From: an uncultured Oscillospiraceae bacterium
Lineage (GTDB): Bacteria > Bacillota > Clostridia > Oscillospirales > Oscillospiraceae
Length of the DNA: 51,670 bases
Direction of reading: 5' to 3'
Assembly: GCA_944387145.1 (NCBI GenBank)
Contig: CALXDU010000004.1
Span: 1-51,670, forward strand
Shown here: piece after piece, positions 44,243-51,653 of the stretch
Layout of the letters: the number at the start of each line of letters is the position of its first letter
Numbering within the stretch: position 1 is the stretch's first letter
Translations under genes and position numbers: made by a program
Notes under the pieces: model-generated
Told to the model about the DNA's origin: nothing
What the model saw: only the letters and a program-made list of their open reading frames with translations
Databases searched by the model: none

Positions 44243-44784
44243 CCTTTTTTCTCTCCGGCGGCGCAAAAAACGGAAAATCCACCCTGGCCCAGAACCTGGC
44301 CGTAGCCCTGGCTGAGGGCAAAACCCACTATTATGTGGCTACCATGATTCCCGTGGACGAGGAAGACCGGCTGCGGATTCAGCGGCATATTGAAGACCGG
44401 GAAGGATTGGGCTTTACCACCTTGGAGTGTGGCAGAAATATCCTGTCCTGCCTGGAGCATGCCGACCCCAAGGCCACTTTCCTGCTGGACAGCGTGACGG
44501 CGCTGCTGATGAATGAACTGTTCCGGGAGGACAAGGGCTACCAGATGGATCTGGAAGCTGCCCGCCGATGTGGGGAAGATCTGGAAACCTTTGCCAGAAC
44601 TGTGGGCAACGCCGTTTTTGTCAGCGACTATATTGCCTCGGATGCGGGGCACTACGACGAAACCACCGAGCAGTACCGGAAAATTCTGGCGGACATTGAC
44701 CGGCGGCTGGCAGGGGTCTGCGATACCGTGGTAGAGGTGTCGGCAGGTCAGTATATCATCCACAAGGGAGCGTTGCCGCTATGA
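44239..44784 (+). CDS. cobU: adenosylcobinamide kinase / adenosylcobinamide-phosphate guanylyltransferase
   Basis: Phosphorylates adenosylcobinamide and adds GMP to give AdoCbi-GDP. The 181-residue protein starts with P-loop LSGGAKNGKSTLAQNLA, then VATMIPVDEEDRLRIQRH near 34-51. The RxxxW guanylylation-histidine region is represented by RIQRHIEDREGLGF. Its C-terminus lacks the usual GIVP...RLNQ segment, which is present instead in the short cobU-like gene downstream. It is coupled to cobT and cobS by ATGA overlaps. Confidence 0.9.
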   Translation: MTFFLSGGAKNGKSTLAQNLAVALAEGKTHYYVATMIPVDEEDRLRIQRHIEDREGLGFTTLECGRNILSCLEHADPKATFLLDSVTALLMNELFREDKGYQMDLEAARRCGEDLETFARTVGNAVFVSDYIASDAGHYDETTEQYRKILADIDRRLAGVCDTVVEVSAGQYIIHKGALPL

Positions 44785-45515
44785 AAGTATATTTACAAGC
44801 CTTTGCCATGTGTCAGAGCATGTTCTGCGCCATTCCCAGCCCCTTCCGGGTATGGGAAGAAAAGGCCAGAGACAAAATGCTGCTGTTTCTGCCCCTGGTA
44901 GGGCTGGAAATGGGCCTGATCTGGGGAGCGCTGTCCTGGGTTCTGGGGAAGCTGGCGCTGCCGCCGCTGGTCATTGCCCTGGCAATCAGCATGTATCCTT
45001 ACCTGGCTACCGGATTTTTGCACCTGGACGGGTTCATGGATGTGACCGATGCGGTAAAATCCTGCCGGGATTTGCAGCGGCGGCGGGAGATTCTGAAGGA
45101 TTCCCATGTAGGCTCCTTTGCGGTGATTGCCTGCGCCATGCTGCTGCTGAGCCAGTTTGCCCTGGTGGCGACGGCAGAGCAGGGAATTGGGGTTCTGGTG
45201 CTGCTGCCCATGGTAAGCCGGTGCTGCTCTGCTTTGGCGGTGTCCACGCTCAAGCCCATGTCCACCAGCCAGTTTGCCAGCCAGCACTTTCCCAAGGGCC
45301 ATGTGCTGGTGCTGGGGCTGATGCTGTGCGCTGCTTTGGCGGCGGGCTTTTTGGTCGGTATCCGGACGGGAGCTGCGCTGCTTGGCTGTCTGGCAGGCTA
45401 CGGTTTGGCCCTGCGCCGGGGTTACCGGTCCTTGGAAGGTATGAATGGAGACATTGCAGGCTACGCCCTGACCCTGGGAGAACTTTGGGGTCTTGGGGTG
45501 TATGCCCTGCTGTAA
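44781..45515 (+). CDS. cobS: adenosylcobinamide-GDP ribazoletransferase (cobalamin synthase)
   Basis: Joins AdoCbi-GDP and alpha-ribazole (phosphate), the final assembly step, in the membrane. The 244-residue protein has several hydrophobic segments. The metal-binding HLDGFMDVTDAV motif lies near 76-87, with MVSRCCSALAVSTLKPM near 145. It overlaps cobU by ATGA. Confidence 0.94.
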   Translation: MKVYLQAFAMCQSMFCAIPSPFRVWEEKARDKMLLFLPLVGLEMGLIWGALSWVLGKLALPPLVIALAISMYPYLATGFLHLDGFMDVTDAVKSCRDLQRRREILKDSHVGSFAVIACAMLLLSQFALVATAEQGIGVLVLLPMVSRCCSALAVSTLKPMSTSQFASQHFPKGHVLVLGLMLCAALAAGFLVGIRTGAALLGCLAGYGLALRRGYRSLEGMNGDIAGYALTLGELWGLGVYALL

Positions 45516-45525
45516 GGAGAAGACT

Positions 45526-45900
45526 ATGATTTTGATCATCGGCGGTGCGTACCAGGGAAAGCTGGAGTACGCAAAAACTGCATTTTCTTTGCAAGATTCG
45601 GACATTTTCACCTGCTCAGGGAAAGAAGTGGATTTGTCCAGAAAGTGCGTCTATGCCCTGGAAGAATTCTGCTTTGCCTGCGTCCAGGCAGGAGAAGAAC
45701 CGGCGGACTTTTTCCGGCAGCACCGGCAGAAGATTCAGGACAGCATTCTGATTTGCCAGGATATTTTCTGCGGCGTGGTGCCCATGGGTGCGGATGTCCG
45801 GGAGTGGCGGCAGGCAACCGGCCGACTGTGCCAGTATCTGGCGGCGGAGGCTGACCAGGTGATCCGGATTTTCTGCGGATTGGAGCAGAGGCTGAAATGA
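45526..45900 (+). CDS. short CobU-like protein (second cobinamide kinase/guanylyltransferase homologue)
   Basis: A 124-residue protein with a P-loop-like start (ILIIGGAYQGKLEYAKTAF). Its C-terminus (DIFCGVVPMGADVREWRQAT, then GRLCQYLAAEADQVIRIFCG) closely follows the end of standard CobU, the part missing from the 181-residue CobU upstream. The Ser/Thr after the P-loop Lys is Leu (GKLE), so ATP binding may be impaired. It may complement or assist CobU. AAGGAG precedes ATG 45526; the stop overlaps cobC. Confidence 0.8.
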   Translation: MILIIGGAYQGKLEYAKTAFSLQDSDIFTCSGKEVDLSRKCVYALEEFCFACVQAGEEPADFFRQHRQKIQDSILICQDIFCGVVPMGADVREWRQATGRLCQYLAAEADQVIRIFCGLEQRLK

Positions 45901-46448
45901 CCATCTATCTCATTCGCCACGGCAAAACCCAGGCAAATCTGCAGCACCTGTACTGCGGCAGCACAGACCTGCCCCTGTCTGAACAGGGGAGGGAAGAACT
46001 GAGACAGCTGCACTATGCCATAGAGAATGTGAAATTCATTACCAGCGGCATGCTGCGTACGGAGCAGACCCTGGAAATCTTCTTTGGTTCTGTGCCCCAC
46101 GCCCAGGAACCGGGACTGAGGGAAGTGGATTTCGGCGCTTTTGAAATGCTAAGTTATGAGGAGCTGAAAGATGACCCAGACTACCAGGCCTGGCTCACTG
46201 GGGACAACGAAGCCAATGTCCCACCCCAGGGAGAAAGCGGACTGCAAATGCGTCAGCGGGTGCTGGAGGCCTTTTCCCGGGTCAAAGAAGATACGGTCAT
46301 CATCGCCCACGGTGGGGTGATTGCCGCCATTATGGAGCATCTGTTCCCGGAGGAGGGAAAAAACCGCTACCAGTGGCAGCCCAAACCTGGTCATGGCTAT
46401 GCCGTGACCCAGGGGCGTTATTGGCCCATCCCGGAGCAGGGGAAGTAG
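45897..46448 (+). CDS. cobC: alpha-ribazole phosphatase (histidine phosphatase family)
   Basis: Removes the 5'-phosphate from alpha-ribazole phosphate or cobalamin phosphate. The 183-residue protein has the phosphohistidine motif YLIRHGKTQANLQHLYCG at 3-20, EVDFGAFE near 80 (acid) and the second His in IAHGGVIAAIM near 138. Its family alone could mean phosphoglycerate mutase, but the cobalamin operon context decides. It ends the B12 run. Confidence 0.92.
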   Translation: MTIYLIRHGKTQANLQHLYCGSTDLPLSEQGREELRQLHYAIENVKFITSGMLRTEQTLEIFFGSVPHAQEPGLREVDFGAFEMLSYEELKDDPDYQAWLTGDNEANVPPQGESGLQMRQRVLEAFSRVKEDTVIIAHGGVIAAIMEHLFPEEGKNRYQWQPKPGHGYAVTQGRYWPIPEQGK

Positions 46449-46451
46449 CAC

Positions 46452-46480
46452 TTGCAAAATCTGCCGATTTTGGGTAAAAT
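46452..46480 (+). promoter_or_regulatory. promoter of the lar operon
   Basis: TTGCAA (46452-46457), 17-nt spacer, TAAAAT (46475-46480), starting three bases after the cobC stop. Confidence 0.85.
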
Positions 46481-46486
46481 GGAGAC

Positions 46487-46575
46487 AATCGGCGCGGCGC
46501 AGCGGGAGGAAAGTCCCCCAGCGCAATGAGGAATGATGACAGCGCAGAGCCTTGGGTCTGCGCTGTTTTCGTTGG
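46487..46575 (+). ncRNA. unidentified structured leader RNA ahead of larEBC (candidate riboswitch)
   Basis: Between promoter and larE, the predicted RNA has a GC-rich folded part (46490-46530, including GGGAGGAAAGTCCCCC and repeated GCGC segments that can pair in alternative ways). A complete intrinsic terminator (46539-46573) follows, right before the ribosome site. That is the layout of a transcription-attenuating riboswitch. It does not match FMN, cobalamin or TPP consensus. A Ni/Co-sensing RNA would fit the genes, but this is an inference. Confidence 0.55.
46539..46573 (+). terminator. attenuator-type terminator before larE
   Basis: Ten-pair stem ACAGCGCAGA/TCTGCGCTGT (46539-46548 with 46557-46566), eight-base loop, then TTTCGTT. 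The larE ribosome site GGAGGAG begins directly after. Confidence 0.8.
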
Positions 46576-46583
46576 AGGAGCCT

Positions 46584-47336
46584 ATGGAATTATCAGCGTA
46601 TTTTTCTGCCCATCCGAAAGCCGCCATTGCCTTCTCCGGCGGGGTGGATTCGGCGTATCTGCTGTACGCCGCAGTGCAAAGCGGCGCAGATGTCCGGGCC
46701 TATTATGTGAAAACCCCCTTTCAGCCCCAATTTGAGTATGAAGATGCGCAAAAACTTTCCCGGCAGCTGGGTGTGGAAATGGTGACCCTTCCCGTGGATG
46801 TGCTGTGCCGGGAGGAGATTGTATCCAACCCGGCAAACCGGTGCTACTTCTGCAAACGGGCGCTGTTTTCCCGGATTCTGGAAGCTGCCGCAGAGGATGG
46901 GTTTTCCCTGATTCTGGACGGTACCAACGCATCCGACGATGATGCAGACCGTCCGGGCATCCAGGCCCTGCGGGAGCTGCAGGTGCAGTCTCCCCTGCGG
47001 CTGTGCGGCCTGACCAAGGAGGAAATCCGTCGACTGTCCAAAGAGGCGGGTCTGTTTACCCACAATAAGCCTGCCTATGCCTGCCTTGCCACCCGGATTC
47101 CCACCGGGGAGCGGATTACCCTGGACAAACTGGAAAAAACGGAGCGGGCAGAACAATTCCTGGCATCCCTGGGATTCCGGGATTTCCGGGTGCGGCTGGA
47201 TCACGGCAAGGCAAGAATCCAGGTGCGGCCGGAGGATTTGACTTTGGTTATGGAAAATCGGCAGAACATTCTGGACACCCTGGGACAGTTCTATGATGGG
47301 GTTGTGCTGGATTTGGAGGTGCGTCATGCAATCTGA
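46584..47336 (+). CDS. larE: pyridinium-3,5-biscarboxylic acid mononucleotide sulfurtransferase
   Basis: Adds sulfur to the nickel-pincer nucleotide precursor after ATP activation. The 250-residue PP-loop protein has AFSGGVDSAYLL at about 16-27. Three cysteines stand out: C87 and C90 in NRCYFCKR and C167 in YACLATRIPTGE. One-Cys LarE enzymes sacrifice the residue equivalent to C167. Three-Cys LarE proteins are reported to hold a [4Fe-4S] cluster and act catalytically, so this is probably the cluster type. GGAGGAG before ATG 46584 fixes the start; it overlaps larB by 11 bp. Confidence 0.92.
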   Translation: MELSAYFSAHPKAAIAFSGGVDSAYLLYAAVQSGADVRAYYVKTPFQPQFEYEDAQKLSRQLGVEMVTLPVDVLCREEIVSNPANRCYFCKRALFSRILEAAAEDGFSLILDGTNASDDDADRPGIQALRELQVQSPLRLCGLTKEEIRRLSKEAGLFTHNKPAYACLATRIPTGERITLDKLEKTERAEQFLASLGFRDFRVRLDHGKARIQVRPEDLTLVMENRQNILDTLGQFYDGVVLDLEVRHAI

Positions 47337-48081
47337 TGTCAAAAAGCTGTTGGAGGCCGTTCAGGCGGGGAGCGTCAGCGTAGACGATGCCCTGCACAAG
47401 CTGAAACTGTCGGCTTTTGAAGATATTGGCTATGCCAAGGTGGATCTTCACCGGAAAATCCGCCAGGGAGCGGCGGAGGTGATTTACGGCGCGGGAAAAA
47501 CCCCGGAGCAGATTGCCGGAATTGTGGCTGCCATGGAAAAAAACGGACAAAACCGGATTCTCATTACCCGCATGTCCCAGGAAGCGGCGGATTTTGTCAG
47601 CAAAACTGCCAATCTGGACTACCGCCCCTTGTCCAAGGTGGGCATCATCGGCGGTTTCCCGGAGCCGGATGGACTGGGCAAGGTGGTGATTGCCACCGGC
47701 GGCACCAGTGACATTCCTGTGGCGGAAGAGGCAGCCCTCACTGCGGAAATTCTGGGCAGTCAGGTGGTACGGCTGTATGATGTAGGAGTTGCCGGTGTCC
47801 ATCGGCTGCTGGCTCATATGGAGCTGATTATGGATGCCAGTGTGATTATTGCCATCGCCGGAATGGAAGGGGCACTGGCCAGTGTGGTGGGTGGCCTTGC
47901 GGACTGCCCGGTGATTGCGGTGCCCACCAGTGTGGGGTACGGCGCTTCCTTCGGCGGGGTTTCGGCGCTGCTGAGCATGCTCAATTCCTGCGCCAGCGGG
48001 GTCAGTGTGGTGAACATTGACAACGGTTTCGGTGCGGGATTCCTGGCCAACCGGATCAATCACATGGAGGCAAAATCATGA
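47326..48081 (+). CDS. larB: pyridinium-3,5-biscarboxylic acid mononucleotide synthase (NaAD carboxylase/hydrolase)
   Basis: First enzyme of nickel-pincer nucleotide synthesis, carboxylating nicotinic acid adenine dinucleotide at C5 and cleaving its phosphoanhydride. The 251-residue protein has a PurE-like domain from about 120, with VIATGGTSDIPVAEEAA, YDVGVAGVHRLLAHM, IAIAGMEGALASVVGGL and VPTSVGYGASFGGVSAL. GGAGGTGC precedes ATG 47326; the stop overlaps the larC start (ATGA). Confidence 0.94.
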   Translation: MQSDVKKLLEAVQAGSVSVDDALHKLKLSAFEDIGYAKVDLHRKIRQGAAEVIYGAGKTPEQIAGIVAAMEKNGQNRILITRMSQEAADFVSKTANLDYRPLSKVGIIGGFPEPDGLGKVVIATGGTSDIPVAEEAALTAEILGSQVVRLYDVGVAGVHRLLAHMELIMDASVIIAIAGMEGALASVVGGLADCPVIAVPTSVGYGASFGGVSALLSMLNSCASGVSVVNIDNGFGAGFLANRINHMEAKS

Positions 48082-49232
48082 AAACACTCTATATTGACTG
48101 CGGCATGGGTGCGGCGGGAGATATGCTGGCGGCAGCCCTGAGTGAGCTGTTGCCGGACAAGGAAGAATTTCTTCGCACCATGAATGGCCTGGGTCTGCCC
48201 GGTGTGGCGGTTTCCCTGGAAAAGGCAGAAAAGTGCGGCATCACCGGCATCCACTTCCGGGTAACGGTAGGCGGTGAGGAAGAAGGGCAGCACCATCACC
48301 ATAGCCATTCCGGCCTGGGGGACATCGAAGCTATGGTTGCGTCCATGCCCATTCCAACCATGGTGAAGCTGGATGTGCTGGCGGTGTATCAGCTCATTGC
48401 CCAGGCGGAAAGCCATGTCCATGGCGTGCCGATGCAGAATATCCACTTTCACGAAGTGGGCACCCTGGATGCCCTGGCGGATATTACAGCGGTTTGCCTG
48501 CTGATGTACCAGCTGAAACCGGACCAGGTGATTGCCTCGCCGGTCCATGTGGGCAGCGGCAGCGTCCGGTGCGCCCACGGGGTGCTGCCGGTTCCGGCTC
48601 CTGCCACGGCGGAGCTGCTGCGGGACATCCCCATTTACGGCGGAGAAATTGCCGGGGAGCTGTGCACCCCCACTGGGGCTGCGCTGCTGAAGCATTTCGT
48701 CACCAAATTCTCCGATATGCCCCCTATTCGTGTGCAGGCCATGGGCTACGGCATGGGCAAAAAGGACTTTGAGCGAGCCAACTGTGTTCGGATTTTGCTG
48801 GGAGAAACGGAGGAAAAACCGGAGCGGATTTTGTCTCTGCAATGCAACGTTGACGATATGACCGGCGAGGCGGTGGGTTTTGCCCTGGAAAAGTTGCTGG
48901 AATTGGGGGCACTGGATGCCTTCACCGTGCCCATCGGGATGAAAAAATCCCGCCCGGGTATTCTGCTCAGCGTCCTGTGCCGGGAGTCTGACCGGGATAA
49001 AATGGTGGCGGCCCTGTTCCGCCATACCACCACCCTGGGCGTCCGGGAGCTTCTCTGTGACCGCCATACCCTGCACCGGGAAATCCAAACCCTGGACACG
49101 CCCTTCGGAAAGGTACACAAGAAGGTCAGTTCCGGCTACGGCGTTCATCGGGAAAAGTATGAATATGAAGATCTGGCTGCCATCGCAAGGCAGCGCCAGA
49201 TGAGCCTGGAAGAGATATTGGCCAATCTGTAA
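48078..49232 (+). CDS. larC: pyridinium-3,5-bisthiocarboxylic acid mononucleotide nickel chelatase
   Basis: CTP-dependent nickel insertase that completes the cofactor of lactate racemase and related LarA enzymes. The 384-residue single chain starts YIDCGMGAAGDMLAAAL and has a histidine-rich stretch at about 72-77 (GQHHHHSHSG), as expected for nickel handling. FHEVGTLDALADI lies near 118 and the C-terminal ferredoxin-like domain begins near 255 (LQCNVDDMTGEAVGFALE). It is full length in one frame, unlike the split larC1/larC2 of Lactobacillus plantarum. larA is not in the window. Confidence 0.94.
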   Translation: MKTLYIDCGMGAAGDMLAAALSELLPDKEEFLRTMNGLGLPGVAVSLEKAEKCGITGIHFRVTVGGEEEGQHHHHSHSGLGDIEAMVASMPIPTMVKLDVLAVYQLIAQAESHVHGVPMQNIHFHEVGTLDALADITAVCLLMYQLKPDQVIASPVHVGSGSVRCAHGVLPVPAPATAELLRDIPIYGGEIAGELCTPTGAALLKHFVTKFSDMPPIRVQAMGYGMGKKDFERANCVRILLGETEEKPERILSLQCNVDDMTGEAVGFALEKLLELGALDAFTVPIGMKKSRPGILLSVLCRESDRDKMVAALFRHTTTLGVRELLCDRHTLHREIQTLDTPFGKVHKKVSSGYGVHREKYEYEDLAAIARQRQMSLEEILANL

Positions 49233-49238
49233 CAACAA

Positions 49239-49265
49239 AGCCGGACGCTTGCCGTCCGGCTTTTT
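49239..49265 (+). terminator. terminator of the lar operon
   Basis: Nine-pair stem AGCCGGACG/CGTCCGGCT (49239-49247 with 49253-49261), then TTTTT. Confidence 0.9.
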
Positions 49266-49310
49266 GCATATGTCCGGCGGAGAAACAAGAAAATCTTAAG
49301 TTTTATCCGG

Positions 49311-49339
49311 TTCCATTTTGTAGGATTTTGTGATAAAAT
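49311..49339 (+). promoter_or_regulatory. likely promoter of the CapA-like gene
   Basis: TTCCAT (49311-49316), 17-nt spacer, TAAAAT (49334-49339). The -35 is weak. Confidence 0.55.
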
Positions 49340-49383
49340 GTAATCAATTAAACATTATCTCAGCAAAGAACAGGAGAAACCCT

Positions 49384-50949
49384 ATGGCAGGAAAATTTGA
49401 GAAGCCTCGCAGCCGGGAAGACAGAAGCCAAGCTGCTGCGCCAACGGAGCGCAGGCATACCCCATCCCGGACGGCTCCCTCCAGGCCGGCGCAGGAACAA
49501 CGGCAGGCTCCGAGCAGACCAGCACCGGAACGCCGCCAAGGGCAGAATATATCCCGTAGTCGGGAAGAAAGTAAGATACCGCCCAGACGGCCCCGCCGCC
49601 AGCGCCGCCGGAAGTCTGTACTGCCCATTGCTGCAGCGGCAGGTGTCCTATTGCTGGCGCTGGTGGTGTGCCTGAGTGTTTTTGGCAAGGAAAAATCTCC
49701 TTCCTCCGACCAGCCGGAGCAGATGGAAACCCAGGAGGAAACCCAGCCCCTGACCGTAACCGCCCGGGCAACCATAGCCTCCCAGGGAGATCTGCTGATG
49801 CATGCCACCATATTCGGAGAAAAATGGGATGGCAATTGCTATGTAGGTGACGGCAAATACAATTTTGATTCTCTGTTTCAGTATATTTCCCCCTACACGT
49901 CCAAGGCAGACTTCATGGTAGCCAATCTGGAGACCACCCTGGGCGGAGACAGTTTCCCCTACCAGGGCAATCCCAGCTTCAACTGCCCCGACGCCCTTTT
50001 GGACTCGCTGACGGGAGCGGGGTATGATATGCTGCTCACCGCCAACAACCACTGCTACGACACGGTAATGACCGGACTGAAACGCACGGTGGAGCAGGTG
50101 CGAAAGGCCGGGATGACGGCGGTAGGCACCCGGCTTTCTTCCGATGAACCCCGGTATGCGGTGGTGGATGTCAACGGCATCCGGCTGGGAATTACCTGTT
50201 ACACCTACACCATGGTCATGGACGAAGGCAAGCCTCGGCTGAACAACAATTCCCAGGTGGAGCAGCCGGAATTGGTGAACTATTTCAGCACGGAAAACTT
50301 GCCCGCATTCTATTCAGAATTGGAATCCGTCTGCCAGCAGATGAAGCAGGACGGAGCCCAAGCTACCATTGTCTACATCCACTGGGGTACGGAATACGAA
50401 ATCACCGAGGATGCCACCCAGCGGGCTATGGCGCAGAAAATTTGCGATATGGGCGTGGATGTAATTATCGGCGGCCATCCCCATGTGGTGCAGCCCATGG
50501 ATCTGCTCAGCAGCACCACCGACCCGGAGCATAAGACTATTTGCATTTACTCTCTGGGCAATGCGGTTTCGAATCAGCGCATTGAGGAAATGAAACGGAA
50601 AACCGGTCATACCGAAGATGGCGTCATGTTCAGCGTCACCTTTGAAGGGTATTCCGACGGCACCATGAAGGTGGCGGCGGTGGACGTGCTGCCCACCTGG
50701 GTGAATAAGTTTACCAACGCCAACTGGAAATACGAGTATAACATTCTGCCCCTGGACAAGGCGCAGCAGGACCAGTGGACAACCCAGTTCAATCTGACCC
50801 AGGAGCAGTATACCAATGCCTGCAAATCTTATGATCGGACTATGGAGATTCTCACCCCGGGGCTGACCAAATGCCAGACCTACCTGAGCCAGGATGGGGA
50901 TGAGCAGCCCCAGACCGAGGCAACGACGGAAGTTACGCAAGCGGCATAA
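49384..50949 (+). CDS. CapA-family (poly-gamma-glutamate synthesis-type) membrane-anchored protein
   Basis: A 521-residue protein. The first ~75 residues are very basic and low in complexity (Arg/Pro/Gln rich), then one membrane segment (about 79-101). An extracellular CapA/metallophosphoesterase-like domain follows: ATIASQGDLLMH near 133, ADFMVANLETTLGGD near 177, LTANNHCYD near 218 and IIGGHPHVVQPMD near 361. No capBC is nearby, so polyglutamate synthesis is not supported and a wall-related role is likely but unproven. AGGAG before ATG 49384 sets the start. Confidence 0.85.
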   Translation: MAGKFEKPRSREDRSQAAAPTERRHTPSRTAPSRPAQEQRQAPSRPAPERRQGQNISRSREESKIPPRRPRRQRRRKSVLPIAAAAGVLLLALVVCLSVFGKEKSPSSDQPEQMETQEETQPLTVTARATIASQGDLLMHATIFGEKWDGNCYVGDGKYNFDSLFQYISPYTSKADFMVANLETTLGGDSFPYQGNPSFNCPDALLDSLTGAGYDMLLTANNHCYDTVMTGLKRTVEQVRKAGMTAVGTRLSSDEPRYAVVDVNGIRLGITCYTYTMVMDEGKPRLNNNSQVEQPELVNYFSTENLPAFYSELESVCQQMKQDGAQATIVYIHWGTEYEITEDATQRAMAQKICDMGVDVIIGGHPHVVQPMDLLSSTTDPEHKTICIYSLGNAVSNQRIEEMKRKTGHTEDGVMFSVTFEGYSDGTMKVAAVDVLPTWVNKFTNANWKYEYNILPLDKAQQDQWTTQFNLTQEQYTNACKSYDRTMEILTPGLTKCQTYLSQDGDEQPQTEATTEVTQAA

Positions 50950-50957
50950 GACAAAAA

Positions 50958-51003
50958 GCGTGTTCTGACAGAATGGTTTTTCTCGTCAGAACACGCATTT
51001 TTT
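50958..51003 (+). terminator. terminator of the CapA-like gene
   Basis: Twelve-pair stem GCGTGTTCTGAC/GTCAGAACACGC (50958-50969 with 50985-50996), then ATTTTTT. Confidence 0.9.
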
Positions 51004-51012
51004 GTGGGAAAA

Positions 51013-51434
51013 AGCTGCCGCCATCGAGCTGTGGTTGGCGGGTGTCCAGTGGACACCCGCATCTGTTGGTTCGAGTCCCGTCCTTTCGGGAATAAACAAA
51101 AAAGCAGATACTCAAATGAGTATCTGCCTTTTTTGGTACGCCGGAAGGGACTCGGTACACTAAGGAGCTGCCGCCATCGAGCTGTCGGCAGGCGGGTGTC
51201 CACTGGACACCCGCATATGTTGGTTCGAGCCCCTTCCTCTCAAGGATAAACAAAAAAGCAGATACTCAAATGAGTATCTGCCTTTTTGGTACGCCGGAAG
51301 GGACTCGGTACGTTAAGGAGCTGCCGCCATCGAGCTGTCGGCAGGCGGGTGTCCACTGGACACCCACATTCAATAGTTCGAGCCCCTTCCTTTCAAGGAT
51401 AAACAAAAAAGCAGATACTCAAATGAGTATCTGC
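51013..51434. repeat. 153-bp tandem repeat array made of tRNA-Arg 3' ends and terminators
   Basis: No gene is seen in 51004-51439. Units start at 51013, 51166 and 51319 (period 153). Each holds AGCTGCCGCCATCGAGCTGT and a GGTGTCC/GGACACC palindrome (51038-51060, 51192-51214, 51347-51365). A plus-strand T-arm-like GTTCGAGYCCC comes next. Then follows an 11-pair terminator stem GCAGATACTCA/TGAGTATCTGC with T runs on both strands (51104-51127, 51258-51281, 51411-51434). The first two units add a 21-nt copy of the tRNA-Arg 3' end (51134-51154, 51287-51307). In the third, the intact tRNA takes that place. The last terminator is the tRNA-Arg terminator. Confidence 0.85.
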
Positions 51435-51439
51435 CTTTT

Positions 51440-51515
51440 TGGTACGCCGGAAGGGACTCGAACCCCCAACCCTCGGAACCGGAATCCGATGCTCTATCCA
51501 TTGAGCCACCGGCGC
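51440..51515 (-). tRNA. tRNA-Arg (anticodon CCG)
   Basis: The minus-strand 76 nt fold as a cloverleaf. Acceptor GCGCCGG pairs with CCGGCGU, the D arm is GCUCAAUGGAUAGAGC, anticodon stem UCGGA/UCCGA has loop UUCCGGU, the T arm contains GGGUUCGAGUCCC, and CCA is encoded. Loop positions 34-36 read CCG, decoding CGG. A terminator stem follows within six bases of its 3' end. Confidence 0.95.
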
Positions 51516-51536
51516 ATATCGCTTGTCAGCCTAGCT

Positions 51537-51565
51537 ATTATAGCAGTCTTTTCCGGCTTTGTAAA
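51537..51565 (-). promoter_or_regulatory. promoter of tRNA-Arg
   Basis: Minus strand TTTACA (51560-51565), 17-nt spacer, TATAAT (51537-51542), 22 nt before the tRNA. Confidence 0.85.
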
Positions 51566-51653
51566 GAGGTTGGGGAAAATATTTTTTGAAAGAGTGTAGG
51601 TGTTACAATGATGTGTGACAAATAGAAAAAAGAATAGCGAATAGGAGTGATCT

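Noticed and set aside
46500..46530. RNase P RNA core (GAGGAAAGTCC-like string)
   Set aside because: Only the short string matches. The region is about 90 nt, far too small, and lacks the other conserved RNase P segments.
49384..50949. Capsule (poly-gamma-glutamate) operon
   Set aside because: Only a CapA-like protein is present, without capB or capC, so capsule synthesis is not supported.
51013..51434. CRISPR array
   Set aside because: The period is 153 bp, unit interiors are themselves repeated, there are no unique spacers, and units carry terminators and tRNA pieces; no cas genes are present.
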